From: Myxococcales bacterium | GTDB taxonomy: Bacteria > Myxococcota > Kuafuiibacteriia > Kuafuiibacteriales > Kuafuiibacteriaceae | Direction: 5' to 3' | DNA length: 64,000 nucleotides | Assembly (NCBI GenBank): GCA_019634385.1 | Contig: JAHQVK010000170.1 | Location: 1-64,000 of the forward strand | In this document: piece by piece, positions 1 through 7,904 of the stretch | Numbering within the stretch: the first letter of the stretch is position 1 | How the letters are laid out: the number at the start of each line of letters is the position of its first letter | Program-made: the position numbers and the translations under genes | Notes under the pieces: model-generated | The model's input: the letters and a program-made list of their open reading frames with translations, nothing else | Databases searched by the model: none | Told to the model about the DNA's origin: nothing

Positions 1-443
1 GTTCCCTCGGAGGGTCCCGCCTCTATCTTGTAGAGAGAATACAAATCAAAGATGAGTCAATGACTACCTCAACGATAAAGACACGCTTAACAGCCGGTTG
101 ATTTAGCCCAGTGTGTAGCTATCGAGCCAGGCTTTTCGTGAAACGTTCTGACGACGAGGCGAGCGTACCTGTCGGTACGCGACCGAGGAGAGACTTCTTG
201 TGGTCAGGATGTTTCACGGAAAGACCGGCCGATAGATGCCTGCAGGGCTAGATCAACAGGCTGTTAGATCAGGTGCGTTACAAAGAACTAGCAGGCCATC
301 GGAAAAGTGGGATGGGTGATCCGCGAAGTATCTTTTCCGTGGAAGGCTCCGGATGAAGAGGGCGCATACCGGGCGTATGCAACCGATGAAAGGCGAAGCC
401 GGTCCAGACGTTCCACGGAAAAAGGACCCGCGAAGCGCTTAAC
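1..443. other. Non-coding end of window, filled by palindromic repeats
   Basis: No credible gene is seen. Around 76-90 there is a short remnant matching the inner end of repeat family B (TAAAGACACGCTTAA). It runs directly into a family A element, and a family D element follows after about 20 bases. The first 70 bases show nothing recognisable. Confidence 0.6.
87..267. repeat. Family A palindromic repeat, full-length copy
   Basis: The ends are inverted: CAGCCGGTTGATTTAGCCC on the left, and GGGCTAGATCAACAGGCTG on the right. Inside, TTCGTGAAAC pairs with GTTTCACGGAA, and a central hairpin GCGTACC/GGTACGC has a 4-base loop, so the element can fold into one long imperfect hairpin. The outer tetranucleotides are TTAA and TTAG, both fitting YTAR. 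A shorter copy lies at 6683-6823, with diverged or partial copies near 31.9, 36.4 and 47.7 kb. No ORF is inside. Confidence 0.8.
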
Positions 444-466
444 TCACTTTTCCGATGGCCTGCTAG
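288..466. repeat. Family D palindromic element with perfect 22-bp terminal inverted repeats
   Basis: The first and last 22 bases (288-309 and 445-466) are exact reverse complements, beginning CTAGCAGGCCATCGG. Inside, TTTTCCGTGGAA pairs with TTCCACGGAAAA, and GCATAC/GTATGC form a small hairpin in the middle. The element is 179 bp with CTAG at both ends. No second copy was seen in the window. The right end lies inside the 3' end of the neighbouring Clp gene and supplies its stop codon. Confidence 0.85.
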
Positions 467-3131
467 GTCGCTGACTGAGTGTCCCCTGCTCTGCTCCTAC
501 CCTAAATACTAGCCCCTTACCTACACTAAATGAAATCCTCACTTTATCCCCTGCGTGTAGTCTACCTTCCAGTATACGAGCGGCAATCGGGGCTTCTATC
601 AAATGGGATAATATACTTCGAAGGGGTCGCGCACCGAGGCCGGGGTCGATCGTGTCCTCGGAGCTAAGCATGTCCAGAGCTCCGGAGTCTAATTCGAAAC
701 TAATACCTCGTTCTTGCTGGAGGCGAGTACTGGACTCGGTGACCATGAGTCTGGCGATACGTCGAAGGGCGGAACCCTTGAGTGGACCATAAAAAAGCTT
801 CTCGTCGATGCGACCCCACAGCTCTACTGGAAGGGCGCGCCGAGCGGCATCAAGCGCCGAATTCTCCCCTGGGCTGTCATCAGACTCGCCGGCTACAAAG
901 CCTATCGGTCGAGAGGCCTCGGTACTGTCGGAACCAAGATTTGAGGTTAGGAAGATGATGGTTTCCTCAAAAGTTACCGTTCTTCCCTGGCTATCGGTAA
1001 TTCTACCATCGTCCAGAATCTGCAAAAGGAGCTGGAGAACATCTCGATGGGCTTTCTCAATTTCATCGAATAAAATGACACAACTTGGTCTAGAGCGGAT
1101 GACAGATGTGAGTTGACCACCGGACTCATGTCCGACATATCCGGGGGGAGCTCCGACTAACCGTGAAACCGAATGCGGTTCCGAGTATTCCGAAAGGTCA
1201 AATCTCACCAGCTGTTGAGCATCACCATGAAGAATCTCTGCGAGGGCCTTAGCTGTTTCTGTTTTACCAACCCCAGTGGGGCCAACCAGCAGGAAGCTAC
1301 CTTGGGGACGCTGGGAGTTAAATCCGGCGGCATGCCGACGTACAACCTCCGCAATTTTTTTGAGACAGCGGTCGTGACCTACCACTTTGTTGGCCAGCTC
1401 TGACTCAAGTTGAAGTAAACGCTGACGGTCGTTAACCAGAAGCCGCTCACTAGGTATTCCGGTTCTTTCCTCTACCAGAAGGGCTATCAACGTTTCGGTG
1501 ACCTCAGTTTGACCCGATCTGGCTGCCCGAGAACCGGCTAGATCGAGAAGAGCAATGGCTTTGTCGGGTAGTTGGCGGTCGGGGATGAATCGAGTTGATA
1601 GGCGGACTGAGGCTCGTACGGATTCTGTTGTGTATCCAATTCCGTGATACTCTGCGTAGGTTGGTAGCAGCTGGTAGATCATAGACTCGGCTTGCCGAGC
1701 TCCTGGCTCTTGAACAAGTACTGGAACAAATCGTCTCGCAAGAGCGGGATCTTTTGCTATATGTCGGTGAAACTCAGCGGGCGTTGTAGCACCAATACAT
1801 GGAAAGGCTCCTCGAGCGAGAGCGGCCTTGAGTTCGCTAACGGCATCGTGAGCCCCGTCCCCGGTGGCGCCAATGCCCATCAACGTGTGGATTTCATCAA
1901 AAAAGATTACCACCCGCTCGTTAGCTCGAGCAACTTCGTCTTGTAGTCCACGGATCTTTTCGCTGAAACTACCGCGCAACTGAGTACCAACCAAGAGTTG
2001 GCCGGTATCGAGGGCGATCAGTGCTCGTTGTCTTTCTGCTGCCGAGCCGTTGCTCCAGCGGGTCGCTAGTCCCTCTACAATGGAGGTTTTCCCAACTCCA
2101 GGTTCACCAATCAGGCAAGGATTATTGGCCCGGCGTTTTCCGAGGATGTCGATCAATTGCTGAACTTCGGCTTCTCGGCCAGAAAGTAGATCGAGCTCGC
2201 CCCTTAGAGCTTCTTCACTGAGGTTTCGGCCCAAACTTGAAAGCCATGGAAATTCCTCCAGAGGTAACAAACCGCTATCTTTGGAACTGTCACTAGCAGA
2301 TATCGGTGTTGTTGATGGAGCTCGAGGCTCTGGTGTCTTGGCTGGTGATGGCGTTGCTGAGTTGGATGATGACTTAGGTTTGATTGGGTTTCGCTGGTCT
2401 TTGCGGCGGGTAGGTGGTGGGTCGCGGCGGCTGCTGGGTGGCTTGGGGGGCAGCAATGGTGGAGACCATGACACCGCCCGAGCGCGTCCACCGCCTGAGT
2501 CTTCGCGTGGGACCGGTAGGCGGCTCAGATGATGTCGGGGCGCCATGTCGACACCGTGTCCCGTGAATTGCCAGCGTTGGTTGGAGCCGGTGAGAATGGT
2601 GAGTGCGCGAGTGCGGAGGCGCTGCAGCTTCTCGCCGGTGCGCTGGAGAAGAACGTAAGCCGCAGAATCTTGGACCCGGGTGATACCTACCAATACGTGA
2701 AGTCCGTCAACCGTGTGGGAACTGCAGCTGACGGCAATCTGTGCAGCCCGCTCCATGATCGTGCGCACTGCATGTTTTGACTCCATCAGTCGGGGTTCTA
2801 GCAGCTGGAGTAGGCGATCTTCGTTGATACCTCTCTCCCGTAAGAATTTTTCCGCAGGGTTGCGTGTCGTGAAAAATGCCAACAGTAGATGAACACTCCC
2901 CGGTGGTTGACCGGCAGCATGCGCGATATCTTCCGCCTCCGCGACCACCTCTTTGAGGTCTTCAGAGAGAGCAAGACCTTCAGATTCTTGGATGGAAGCC
3001 ACATCCATGCAGCTATCGGAGCAGCGTATTTGCGGCAAGTCTTTGGTCGAAGATTCAGCACTCGGTGAGCGAAAACTACTGATTCCCTTCGGAGACTGGA
3101 TAGGACCTCCTAAGACGAGCCTGGGCGGCAT
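444..3131 (-). CDS. Clp-type AAA+ unfoldase (ClpA/ClpC-like)
   Basis: ATP-dependent protein unfoldase with two AAA+ modules. An N-terminal Clp_N-like helical domain (about 48-175) is followed by a long Pro/Ser-rich linker (about 205-290). The first AAA+ module has Walker A GEPGVGKTS and Walker B FFDEIHT, and the second has GPTGVGKTE and ILFDEIEKAH. There is no ClpB-type middle domain. An IGF tripeptide (RPIGFVAG) sits where ClpA/ClpC carry the ClpP-docking loop, so a ClpP partner is likely but unproven. The ATG at 3131 overlaps the upstream gene by 56 bp; an ATG at 3008 removes the overlap and still precedes the Clp_N domain. The last seven or so residues and the TGA are encoded by the family D repeat, so the C-terminus may be recently altered. 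Confidence 0.85.
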   Translation of the reverse strand: MPPRLVLGGPIQSPKGISSFRSPSAESSTKDLPQIRCSDSCMDVASIQESEGLALSEDLKEVVAEAEDIAHAAGQPPGSVHLLLAFFTTRNPAEKFLRERGINEDRLLQLLEPRLMESKHAVRTIMERAAQIAVSCSSHTVDGLHVLVGITRVQDSAAYVLLQRTGEKLQRLRTRALTILTGSNQRWQFTGHGVDMAPRHHLSRLPVPREDSGGGRARAVSWSPPLLPPKPPSSRRDPPPTRRKDQRNPIKPKSSSNSATPSPAKTPEPRAPSTTPISASDSSKDSGLLPLEEFPWLSSLGRNLSEEALRGELDLLSGREAEVQQLIDILGKRRANNPCLIGEPGVGKTSIVEGLATRWSNGSAAERQRALIALDTGQLLVGTQLRGSFSEKIRGLQDEVARANERVVIFFDEIHTLMGIGATGDGAHDAVSELKAALARGAFPCIGATTPAEFHRHIAKDPALARRFVPVLVQEPGARQAESMIYQLLPTYAEYHGIGYTTESVRASVRLSTRFIPDRQLPDKAIALLDLAGSRAARSGQTEVTETLIALLVEERTGIPSERLLVNDRQRLLQLESELANKVVGHDRCLKKIAEVVRRHAAGFNSQRPQGSFLLVGPTGVGKTETAKALAEILHGDAQQLVRFDLSEYSEPHSVSRLVGAPPGYVGHESGGQLTSVIRSRPSCVILFDEIEKAHRDVLQLLLQILDDGRITDSQGRTVTFEETIIFLTSNLGSDSTEASRPIGFVAGESDDSPGENSALDAARRALPVELWGRIDEKLFYGPLKGSALRRIARLMVTESSTRLQQERGISFELDSGALDMLSSEDTIDPGLGARPLRSILSHLIEAPIAARILEGRLHAGDKVRISFSVGKGLVFRVGAEQGTLSQRPSRPSEK

Positions 3132-4218
3132 TGAATTGTTCTTTTAACTGGGAAGCTTTGGGAGGAACGTGACTACTGACGGTTGCTTTGCCATTCTCGA
3201 ACACTACTCCCCAAGGCTCTAGCGTTCGGGCACATGCCATGGCGATCTCGTAAGCTGGGCGGTCGTGTAGCCCGACATGCTCAGCGATGTACTGGTTAAC
3301 AATACGAGCGATGGCGCTTGGGAGTAACTCGGGACATCTCACTCCATGAAAGGCTACTGATGCGTCGGTCCACTTACCTGATTCTAGTGTACCCTCGAGA
3401 AAGTTGGTTAACGTATCGCTGGATAGTTGGTATATGAGCTCCGAAGGTAGGCGACTTCGTGCTCGCAAATATTCCGCTCGCCAGGCAACCCAGTTGCTAT
3501 CCGTGGGGATGAGTCCGTTAATGAATGTATTTGCCCATCGGGTCTCAAATTGAGCACATATATCGTAGAACGCCTGAGCAGCATCTGTCTCTTTATTGTC
3601 GTATCCCGCTCTATGCCATAGTTCGCTGCATTCGATGGTAATACCATGAGCTCGAGCCAGCACAAACGAAGAAGACGGTAAATGCTGGGATTGAACCGCC
3701 ATGCGCGATACCTCCTGCTCAACAGCAGTTGAACTAAGGGTCGAGTGGGTGGCGTGAACAAACTCAAGTGCCGATTGCCACATTTCCTCATCGCCGTAGG
3801 CAACCATTGTGTGAGCTACAAGCATTTGATCTGGCTCTGATAAACCGGTGAGTTCGCCAACGGTATAGTATGTGCGCTGCGAAGAAAGATGCTTTAGTGG
3901 GGGCCAAAGAGAGGCTTGGGGCGCCATAGGGATCACTTTGACCGAGTCCGCCAGTGCTTGAGCATAAGCGCGGACCGCGTCAGAGGTATCCATTAGGGTG
4001 TGACAAAAAAGGTCTTCGATATTTCCGGTGTTTGCGGGATTTCGTTCCCGTTCACCCAGCCGTAGCAAGTGCTCAACGACAATGGCGACCTGGGAGGGCC
4101 TGAGCAGGCCTTCTACTTGAAATCTCAGAAGTCTCTTACGGAACCGGTCGAACCCCCGCGCGTGCTCCGGACTCAAATTGCCTCTTCGCTCCGCGTGCTC
4201 TTTCGAAAGGTGTAGCAT
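3076..4218 (-). CDS. Unknown 380-aa protein upstream of the Clp gene
   Basis: I do not recognise this family. The sequence is rich in predicted helix throughout, with no signal peptide, membrane segment or catalytic motif that I can name. The C-terminus is basic (ARLRRSYPVSEGNQ). It is transcribed in the same direction as the Clp-type unfoldase and its 3' end overlaps the longest form of that gene by 56 bp, so co-expression is likely. It could be a substrate adaptor or a partner of the unfoldase, but that is only inference from position. The start ATG at 4218 begins MLHLSKEHAERRG; no strong ribosome binding site was seen. Confidence 0.65.
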   Translation of the reverse strand: MLHLSKEHAERRGNLSPEHARGFDRFRKRLLRFQVEGLLRPSQVAIVVEHLLRLGERERNPANTGNIEDLFCHTLMDTSDAVRAYAQALADSVKVIPMAPQASLWPPLKHLSSQRTYYTVGELTGLSEPDQMLVAHTMVAYGDEEMWQSALEFVHATHSTLSSTAVEQEVSRMAVQSQHLPSSSFVLARAHGITIECSELWHRAGYDNKETDAAQAFYDICAQFETRWANTFINGLIPTDSNWVAWRAEYLRARSRLPSELIYQLSSDTLTNFLEGTLESGKWTDASVAFHGVRCPELLPSAIARIVNQYIAEHVGLHDRPAYEIAMACARTLEPWGVVFENGKATVSSHVPPKASQLKEQFNAAQARLRRSYPVSEGNQ

Positions 4219-4359
4219 TCTTTTGTTGAGCTTGCTGAATGTCTCGCCTAACTACTTGTCAAGCACCAACTGGCGTGACGAGCAGTTGACTATTTACTTA
4301 AGCATATCTTTGATGAGTTCACAAGGCTAAGCAGGGCGGAGTGTGATAAATATCTAGTG

Positions 4360-5589
4360 ATGGTGCCAGAATGCTGTGATGGCTCTCGCGTATTGCTCGG
4401 TGTGTCCGGTAGTATCGCCGTCTATAAAGCGATCGAAGTCACGAGAAAACTCCAACAGGCGCAGATACGCGTGCAGGTGGCGATGACTTCAAGTGCTCAA
4501 CAGTTCGTGACATCACTCACCTTCCAAGCGATAACAGGCCACCCCGTTTTTGATGATCTTTGGGTTAGCAAAGGACGTATTGAGCACGTTGAGCAATCTC
4601 ACGATATGGATCTTTTGATAGTGGCCCCCGCTTCTGCCAATATTCTTGCAAAGATGGCCACCGGTTTGGCTGATGATCCGGTAACAACAACCGCCTTGTC
4701 CACGCGAGCGCACATCTTGGTTGCGCCCGCAATGGAGGATGGTATGTGGCGTCATCCAGCAACGCAACATAATATGCAGATCTTACGTGACCGGGGGGTA
4801 TGGGTTGTGGGGCCCACAGAAGGAGTTTTGGCTTCTGGTAGGGTTGGTCTCGGTAGGATGGCGTCTCCGGATGAGATCGTTGATGCGGCATTGCATATTC
4901 TTCATCCGCCTCCGCTTTCTCTCAAAGGTGATCGGATAGTTGTAACTGCGGGGCCAACGCAGGAGATGATCGACCCGGTTCGCATGTTGTCGAATCGCTC
5001 AACGGGAGCTATGGGCATCGCGCTCTCCGAGGAGGCAGTTCGCCGAGGTGCTCAGGTGTGTTTGGTGCTGGGACCTACGCATTTGAAGCCTCGTGATAAT
5101 AATCACCTACGGGTTGTACGGGTTGAGAGTGCCTCGGAGATGCTTGCCGCAGTTCAAGCTGAACTTGCCGAGTGTACGATGTTTGTTGGGGCGGCCGCAG
5201 TGAGTGATTTTCGAATAGCTAATCCTCGAACCTCAAAATGGAAACGGTCTGATTCCGAGGCTACCCACCTTGAACTAGTCGAAAATACTGATATTCTCAA
5301 GACCGCTACCGCCCGGTTGCGAGCGCTGCGTGAAGATGCTTGGGTTATGGGCTTTGCGGCGGAAACGGAGGACCTGGAACAACACGCCCGCGCAAAGTTG
5401 GAGCGAAAGGGGTGTGATGTAGTGATAGGCAATATTGTTGGTCCGAATCGTGGGTTTGGTGAAGGCCGGACCGAAGTGTTAGTAGTCAGTCGGCAGCAAC
5501 CAGCAGAAGTATTGGGGCCTGCAACCAAAAGTGAGATCGGCTCACTTATTTGGGATAAGGTTGCACAGATGAGGGGCAAGTTTCATTGA
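4360..5589 (+). CDS. coaBC: Bifunctional phosphopantothenoylcysteine decarboxylase / phosphopantothenate-cysteine ligase
   Basis: Coenzyme A synthesis: ligates cysteine to 4'-phosphopantothenate (CoaB) and decarboxylates the product with FMN (CoaC). The CoaC half (about 1-185) begins with LLGVSGSIAVYKA. The CoaB half (about 190-405) has VTAGPTQEMIDPVRMLSNRS and GAAAVSDF. In CoaC, the PAMNxxMW motif reads PAMEDGMW, and the segment that carries the active-site Cys in E. coli Dfp reads VLASGRVGLGRM, with Ser. Variants at both positions occur in other phyla as I recall, so loss of function need not follow. GTG at 4357 and ATG at 4360 are both possible; ATG is preferred. The stop overlaps the TTG start of the next gene by 4 bases, so the two are probably translationally coupled. 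Confidence 0.93.
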   Translation: MVPECCDGSRVLLGVSGSIAVYKAIEVTRKLQQAQIRVQVAMTSSAQQFVTSLTFQAITGHPVFDDLWVSKGRIEHVEQSHDMDLLIVAPASANILAKMATGLADDPVTTTALSTRAHILVAPAMEDGMWRHPATQHNMQILRDRGVWVVGPTEGVLASGRVGLGRMASPDEIVDAALHILHPPPLSLKGDRIVVTAGPTQEMIDPVRMLSNRSTGAMGIALSEEAVRRGAQVCLVLGPTHLKPRDNNHLRVVRVESASEMLAAVQAELAECTMFVGAAAVSDFRIANPRTSKWKRSDSEATHLELVENTDILKTATARLRALREDAWVMGFAAETEDLEQHARAKLERKGCDVVIGNIVGPNRGFGEGRTEVLVVSRQQPAEVLGPATKSEIGSLIWDKVAQMRGKFH

Positions 5590-6635
5590 GTGCCCAGGAG
5601 GACTTAGCTGAAATCATTCAACAGCTGCGTATCGAGCTAGAGTGGGCGGTGCGCACGGGCATTGACGTCCATTTTCCTGCGCCAACCTTGGAGGTTACGG
5701 AGGTGCTGCGGCTAGACGTTGGTGGGGACACCGAGGTATTGCCGGTCGATGCGGGGGGCCCGGCTATTTCATCAACGGATCCCAGCTCAGAGGCTGAGGG
5801 GAAACCGGATGACACTCCACCACCAGCATTTAAGCCCGACCCACCGGAGAGCCCTGAGCCCGAGAGAGTACATTTTGCTCCAGAAAGAGCACGGCAGCGG
5901 ACGGAGTTTCAGGCGGACCGACCTTGGGAGAGGTATATTCCTGAAGAGGGAGGGGAGCCGGTTGTTGAAGGACGGGAACTTGTTGTTGAAAGAGCAGAAG
6001 GTAGTGGACGAGGTCTTTTGGATACCTCCCCCAACGACCCACGTGGATACTCTGCGCTTCAAAGCGCGAGGGGGCTCGAACAAGTACGGGAGATTTTAGG
6101 GGATTGTGAAAGATGCAAACTTCATCGAGCCGGTCGTACTAAGATCGTATTTGGTGTCGGTAATCCTCATGCTGAACTCATGTTTGTGGGGGAGGGACCA
6201 GGACGCCAAGAAGATCGCATGGGCGAGCCATTTGTTGGTGATGCTGGTCAGCTACTCACCCGAATTATCGAACGAGGCATGGGGCTTGAGCGAGCTCAGG
6301 TATATATTGCCAACATCGTAAAGTGCCGCCCACCAAATAACCGAGATCCTATGCCTGATGAGGTGGAAGCTTGTGAGCCGTTTCTGAAAGCGCAAATACA
6401 TCAAATCCAGCCGAAAGTGATTATTGCCCTGGGAAAATATGCAGCCCAGACTCTCCTGAGGTCTAGGATGCCTATAAGCCGACTTAGAGGAAAGTGGGCA
6501 ACGTACGAAGGTATTGATCTCATGCCTACGTTTCATCCGGCATACCTGCTTCGAAACCCTCAAGAGAAACGACCGGTATGGGAGGATGTACAGTCAGTAA
6601 TGAAGTGTTTGAAAGATTTTAAGAGGCGTAGATAG
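5586..6635 (+). CDS. Uracil-DNA glycosylase, family 4 (Fe-S), with long N-terminal extension
   Basis: Removes uracil from DNA at the start of base-excision repair. The catalytic domain is about residues 160-345: MFVGEGPGRQEDRMGEPFVG, NIVKCRPPNNRDP and TFHPAYLLRNP are family-4 signatures. Four Cys fit the 4Fe-4S cluster: two in CERC, one in KCRPP and one in EACEPF. The first 155 residues are acidic, Pro-rich and low-complexity, longer than usual for the family. They may be a flexible tether. The start is TTG at 5586, overlapping the coaBC stop in TTGA, with GAGGGG just upstream as ribosome binding site. The link to coaBC is probably operon economy rather than shared function. Confidence 0.9.
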   Translation: MSAQEDLAEIIQQLRIELEWAVRTGIDVHFPAPTLEVTEVLRLDVGGDTEVLPVDAGGPAISSTDPSSEAEGKPDDTPPPAFKPDPPESPEPERVHFAPERARQRTEFQADRPWERYIPEEGGEPVVEGRELVVERAEGSGRGLLDTSPNDPRGYSALQSARGLEQVREILGDCERCKLHRAGRTKIVFGVGNPHAELMFVGEGPGRQEDRMGEPFVGDAGQLLTRIIERGMGLERAQVYIANIVKCRPPNNRDPMPDEVEACEPFLKAQIHQIQPKVIIALGKYAAQTLLRSRMPISRLRGKWATYEGIDLMPTFHPAYLLRNPQEKRPVWEDVQSVMKCLKDFKRRR

Positions 6636-6682
6636 TCAGTCGGAACATAGGTTTGTTGATGGTCTGAATATGTTGATTTCTC

Positions 6683-6823
6683 CTAGCAGCCGGTTGATCT
6701 AGCCCTGCACGCATCTATCGGCCGGTCTTTCCGTGAAAGATCCTGACCACGAAAAGTCTCTCCTCGGTCGCGTACCGCCAGGTACGCTCGCCTCGTCACA
6801 GGGCTAAATCAACCGGCTGCTAG
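6683..6823. repeat. Family A palindromic repeat, one arm deleted
   Basis: The ends are CTAGCAGCCGGTTGATCTAG and its near-perfect inverse (22 of 23 bases match), with CTAG on both sides. Compared with the copy at 87-267 it is in reverse orientation and keeps the TTTCCGTGAAA arm and the GCGTACC/GGTACGC hairpin, but lacks the opposite inner arm. It abuts a family B element and shares its CTAG (6820-6823). Confidence 0.8.
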
Positions 6824-7010
6824 GGTGTGTGTCTTTAATCTCCGGACCGCGTTCTGACTTGTTTTCAACATTTGTGGGGGGTCGGTGGCTTCACCACCCT
6901 TTCGGGCTCCTCGGGCCAGTACATCCAAGTACCATCCCTCCGGGGTCGACCCTTCATACCCGCGGGATACGGCCTCATCTCCACAGGCAGAGGTTAAAGA
7001 CACGCCCTAA
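6820..7010. repeat. Family B palindromic repeat, full-length
   Basis: About 190 bp. The left end is CTAGGGTGTGTGTCTTTAAT; the right end GGTTAAAGACACGCCCTAA is its approximate inverse. Internal landmarks shared with other copies are CTCCGGACCGCGTTCTGACTTGTTT, split by small changes, GGTGGCTTCACCACC, paired GTACAT/GTACC motifs and CGGGATACGGC. The outer tetranucleotides CTAG and CTAA fit YTAR. It lies just upstream of uppP, so the uppP promoter must be inside the element or in the 20-60 bases after it. Confidence 0.8.
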
Positions 7011-7070
7011 AAGAAATCTGGAAGTAAAGGATTGCTTGCGACTCAGCCGGTTGTCGCCCACCCTTCGGGA

Positions 7071-7904
7071 GTGGACGCCTGGCTTCAAGCGCTATTGTTA
7101 GGGATCATTCAGGGTTTAACTGAGTTTCTTCCCGTCTCCTCTTCCGGTCATCTAGTTTTAGCCCAGTCAATCATGGGGGAGTCTTTTGAGTTCCAAGATA
7201 TGGCGGTGGCCTTTGACCTTGTACTACACATTGGGACATTACTTCCGGTTCTGTACTTCTACCGAAAAGATCTTGAGCAGATTTGGTATGCGTATACTGA
7301 TACTGAATCTTTACAAAGTGTTGGTCTTGGTGAGTGGCTCCGCGGAAATGAGTCACGATGGCTTCTGATCGCGGTGATTGTTGGTACAATACCTACAGCC
7401 GTAGTGGGACTCTTATTCAAAGATACCTTTGAGGTGTTTTTCCACAGTGTGCCAGCAGTCTGTGGGGCGATGTTATGTACTGCGATTCTTTTGTTTGCTA
7501 CCCGCCTTGCAATGCCACTCAGTAGTCATCGTCAACTGGGTTTGTTGCTAATATTATCGATTGGGATTGGACAGGGTTTGGCTATTACCCCAGGCATATC
7601 TCGGTCAGGGACCACGATCGCGATTGCTTTACTGTTGGGTCTGGAGCGGGACTTGGCTGCAAGATTTTCATTTATGCTTTCCATCCCTGCTATTACTGGA
7701 GCTGCGATCTTGGTTGCTAAGGATGGGGTGCAGGTACCTGCGGGTGGGAGTGTAGCCCTGATAGTTGGATTTATTGCGGCTATGGTAGTTGGATATGCGG
7801 CACTGGTGATGTTGGTTGCACTCGTCAAGCGCGGTGGACTGCACAACTTTGCTTACTACCTGCTGGCAGTGGCTACTTTGGGGCTTTTGTGGCCTAGTGC
7901 TTAG
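7071..7904 (+). CDS. uppP: Undecaprenyl-diphosphatase
   Basis: Inner-membrane enzyme that dephosphorylates undecaprenyl diphosphate to recycle the lipid carrier for peptidoglycan and other envelope polymers. LTEFLPVSSSGHL and PGISRSGTTIAIALLLGL are the two conserved active-site motifs, and about eight membrane segments cover the protein. A GTG at 7071 gives MDAWLQALLLGIIQGLTEF, the usual family N-terminus. A TTG at 7032 would add 13 residues and has AAAGG very close to it. The 3' end overlaps the convergent kamA-like gene by 11 bp. Confidence 0.92.
   Translation: MDAWLQALLLGIIQGLTEFLPVSSSGHLVLAQSIMGESFEFQDMAVAFDLVLHIGTLLPVLYFYRKDLEQIWYAYTDTESLQSVGLGEWLRGNESRWLLIAVIVGTIPTAVVGLLFKDTFEVFFHSVPAVCGAMLCTAILLFATRLAMPLSSHRQLGLLLILSIGIGQGLAITPGISRSGTTIAIALLLGLERDLAARFSFMLSIPAITGAAILVAKDGVQVPAGGSVALIVGFIAAMVVGYAALVMLVALVKRGGLHNFAYYLLAVATLGLLWPSA

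Noticed and set aside
2204-2532. Open frames on both strands within the Clp linker
   Set aside because: Low-complexity shadow frames of the Pro/Ser-rich linker.
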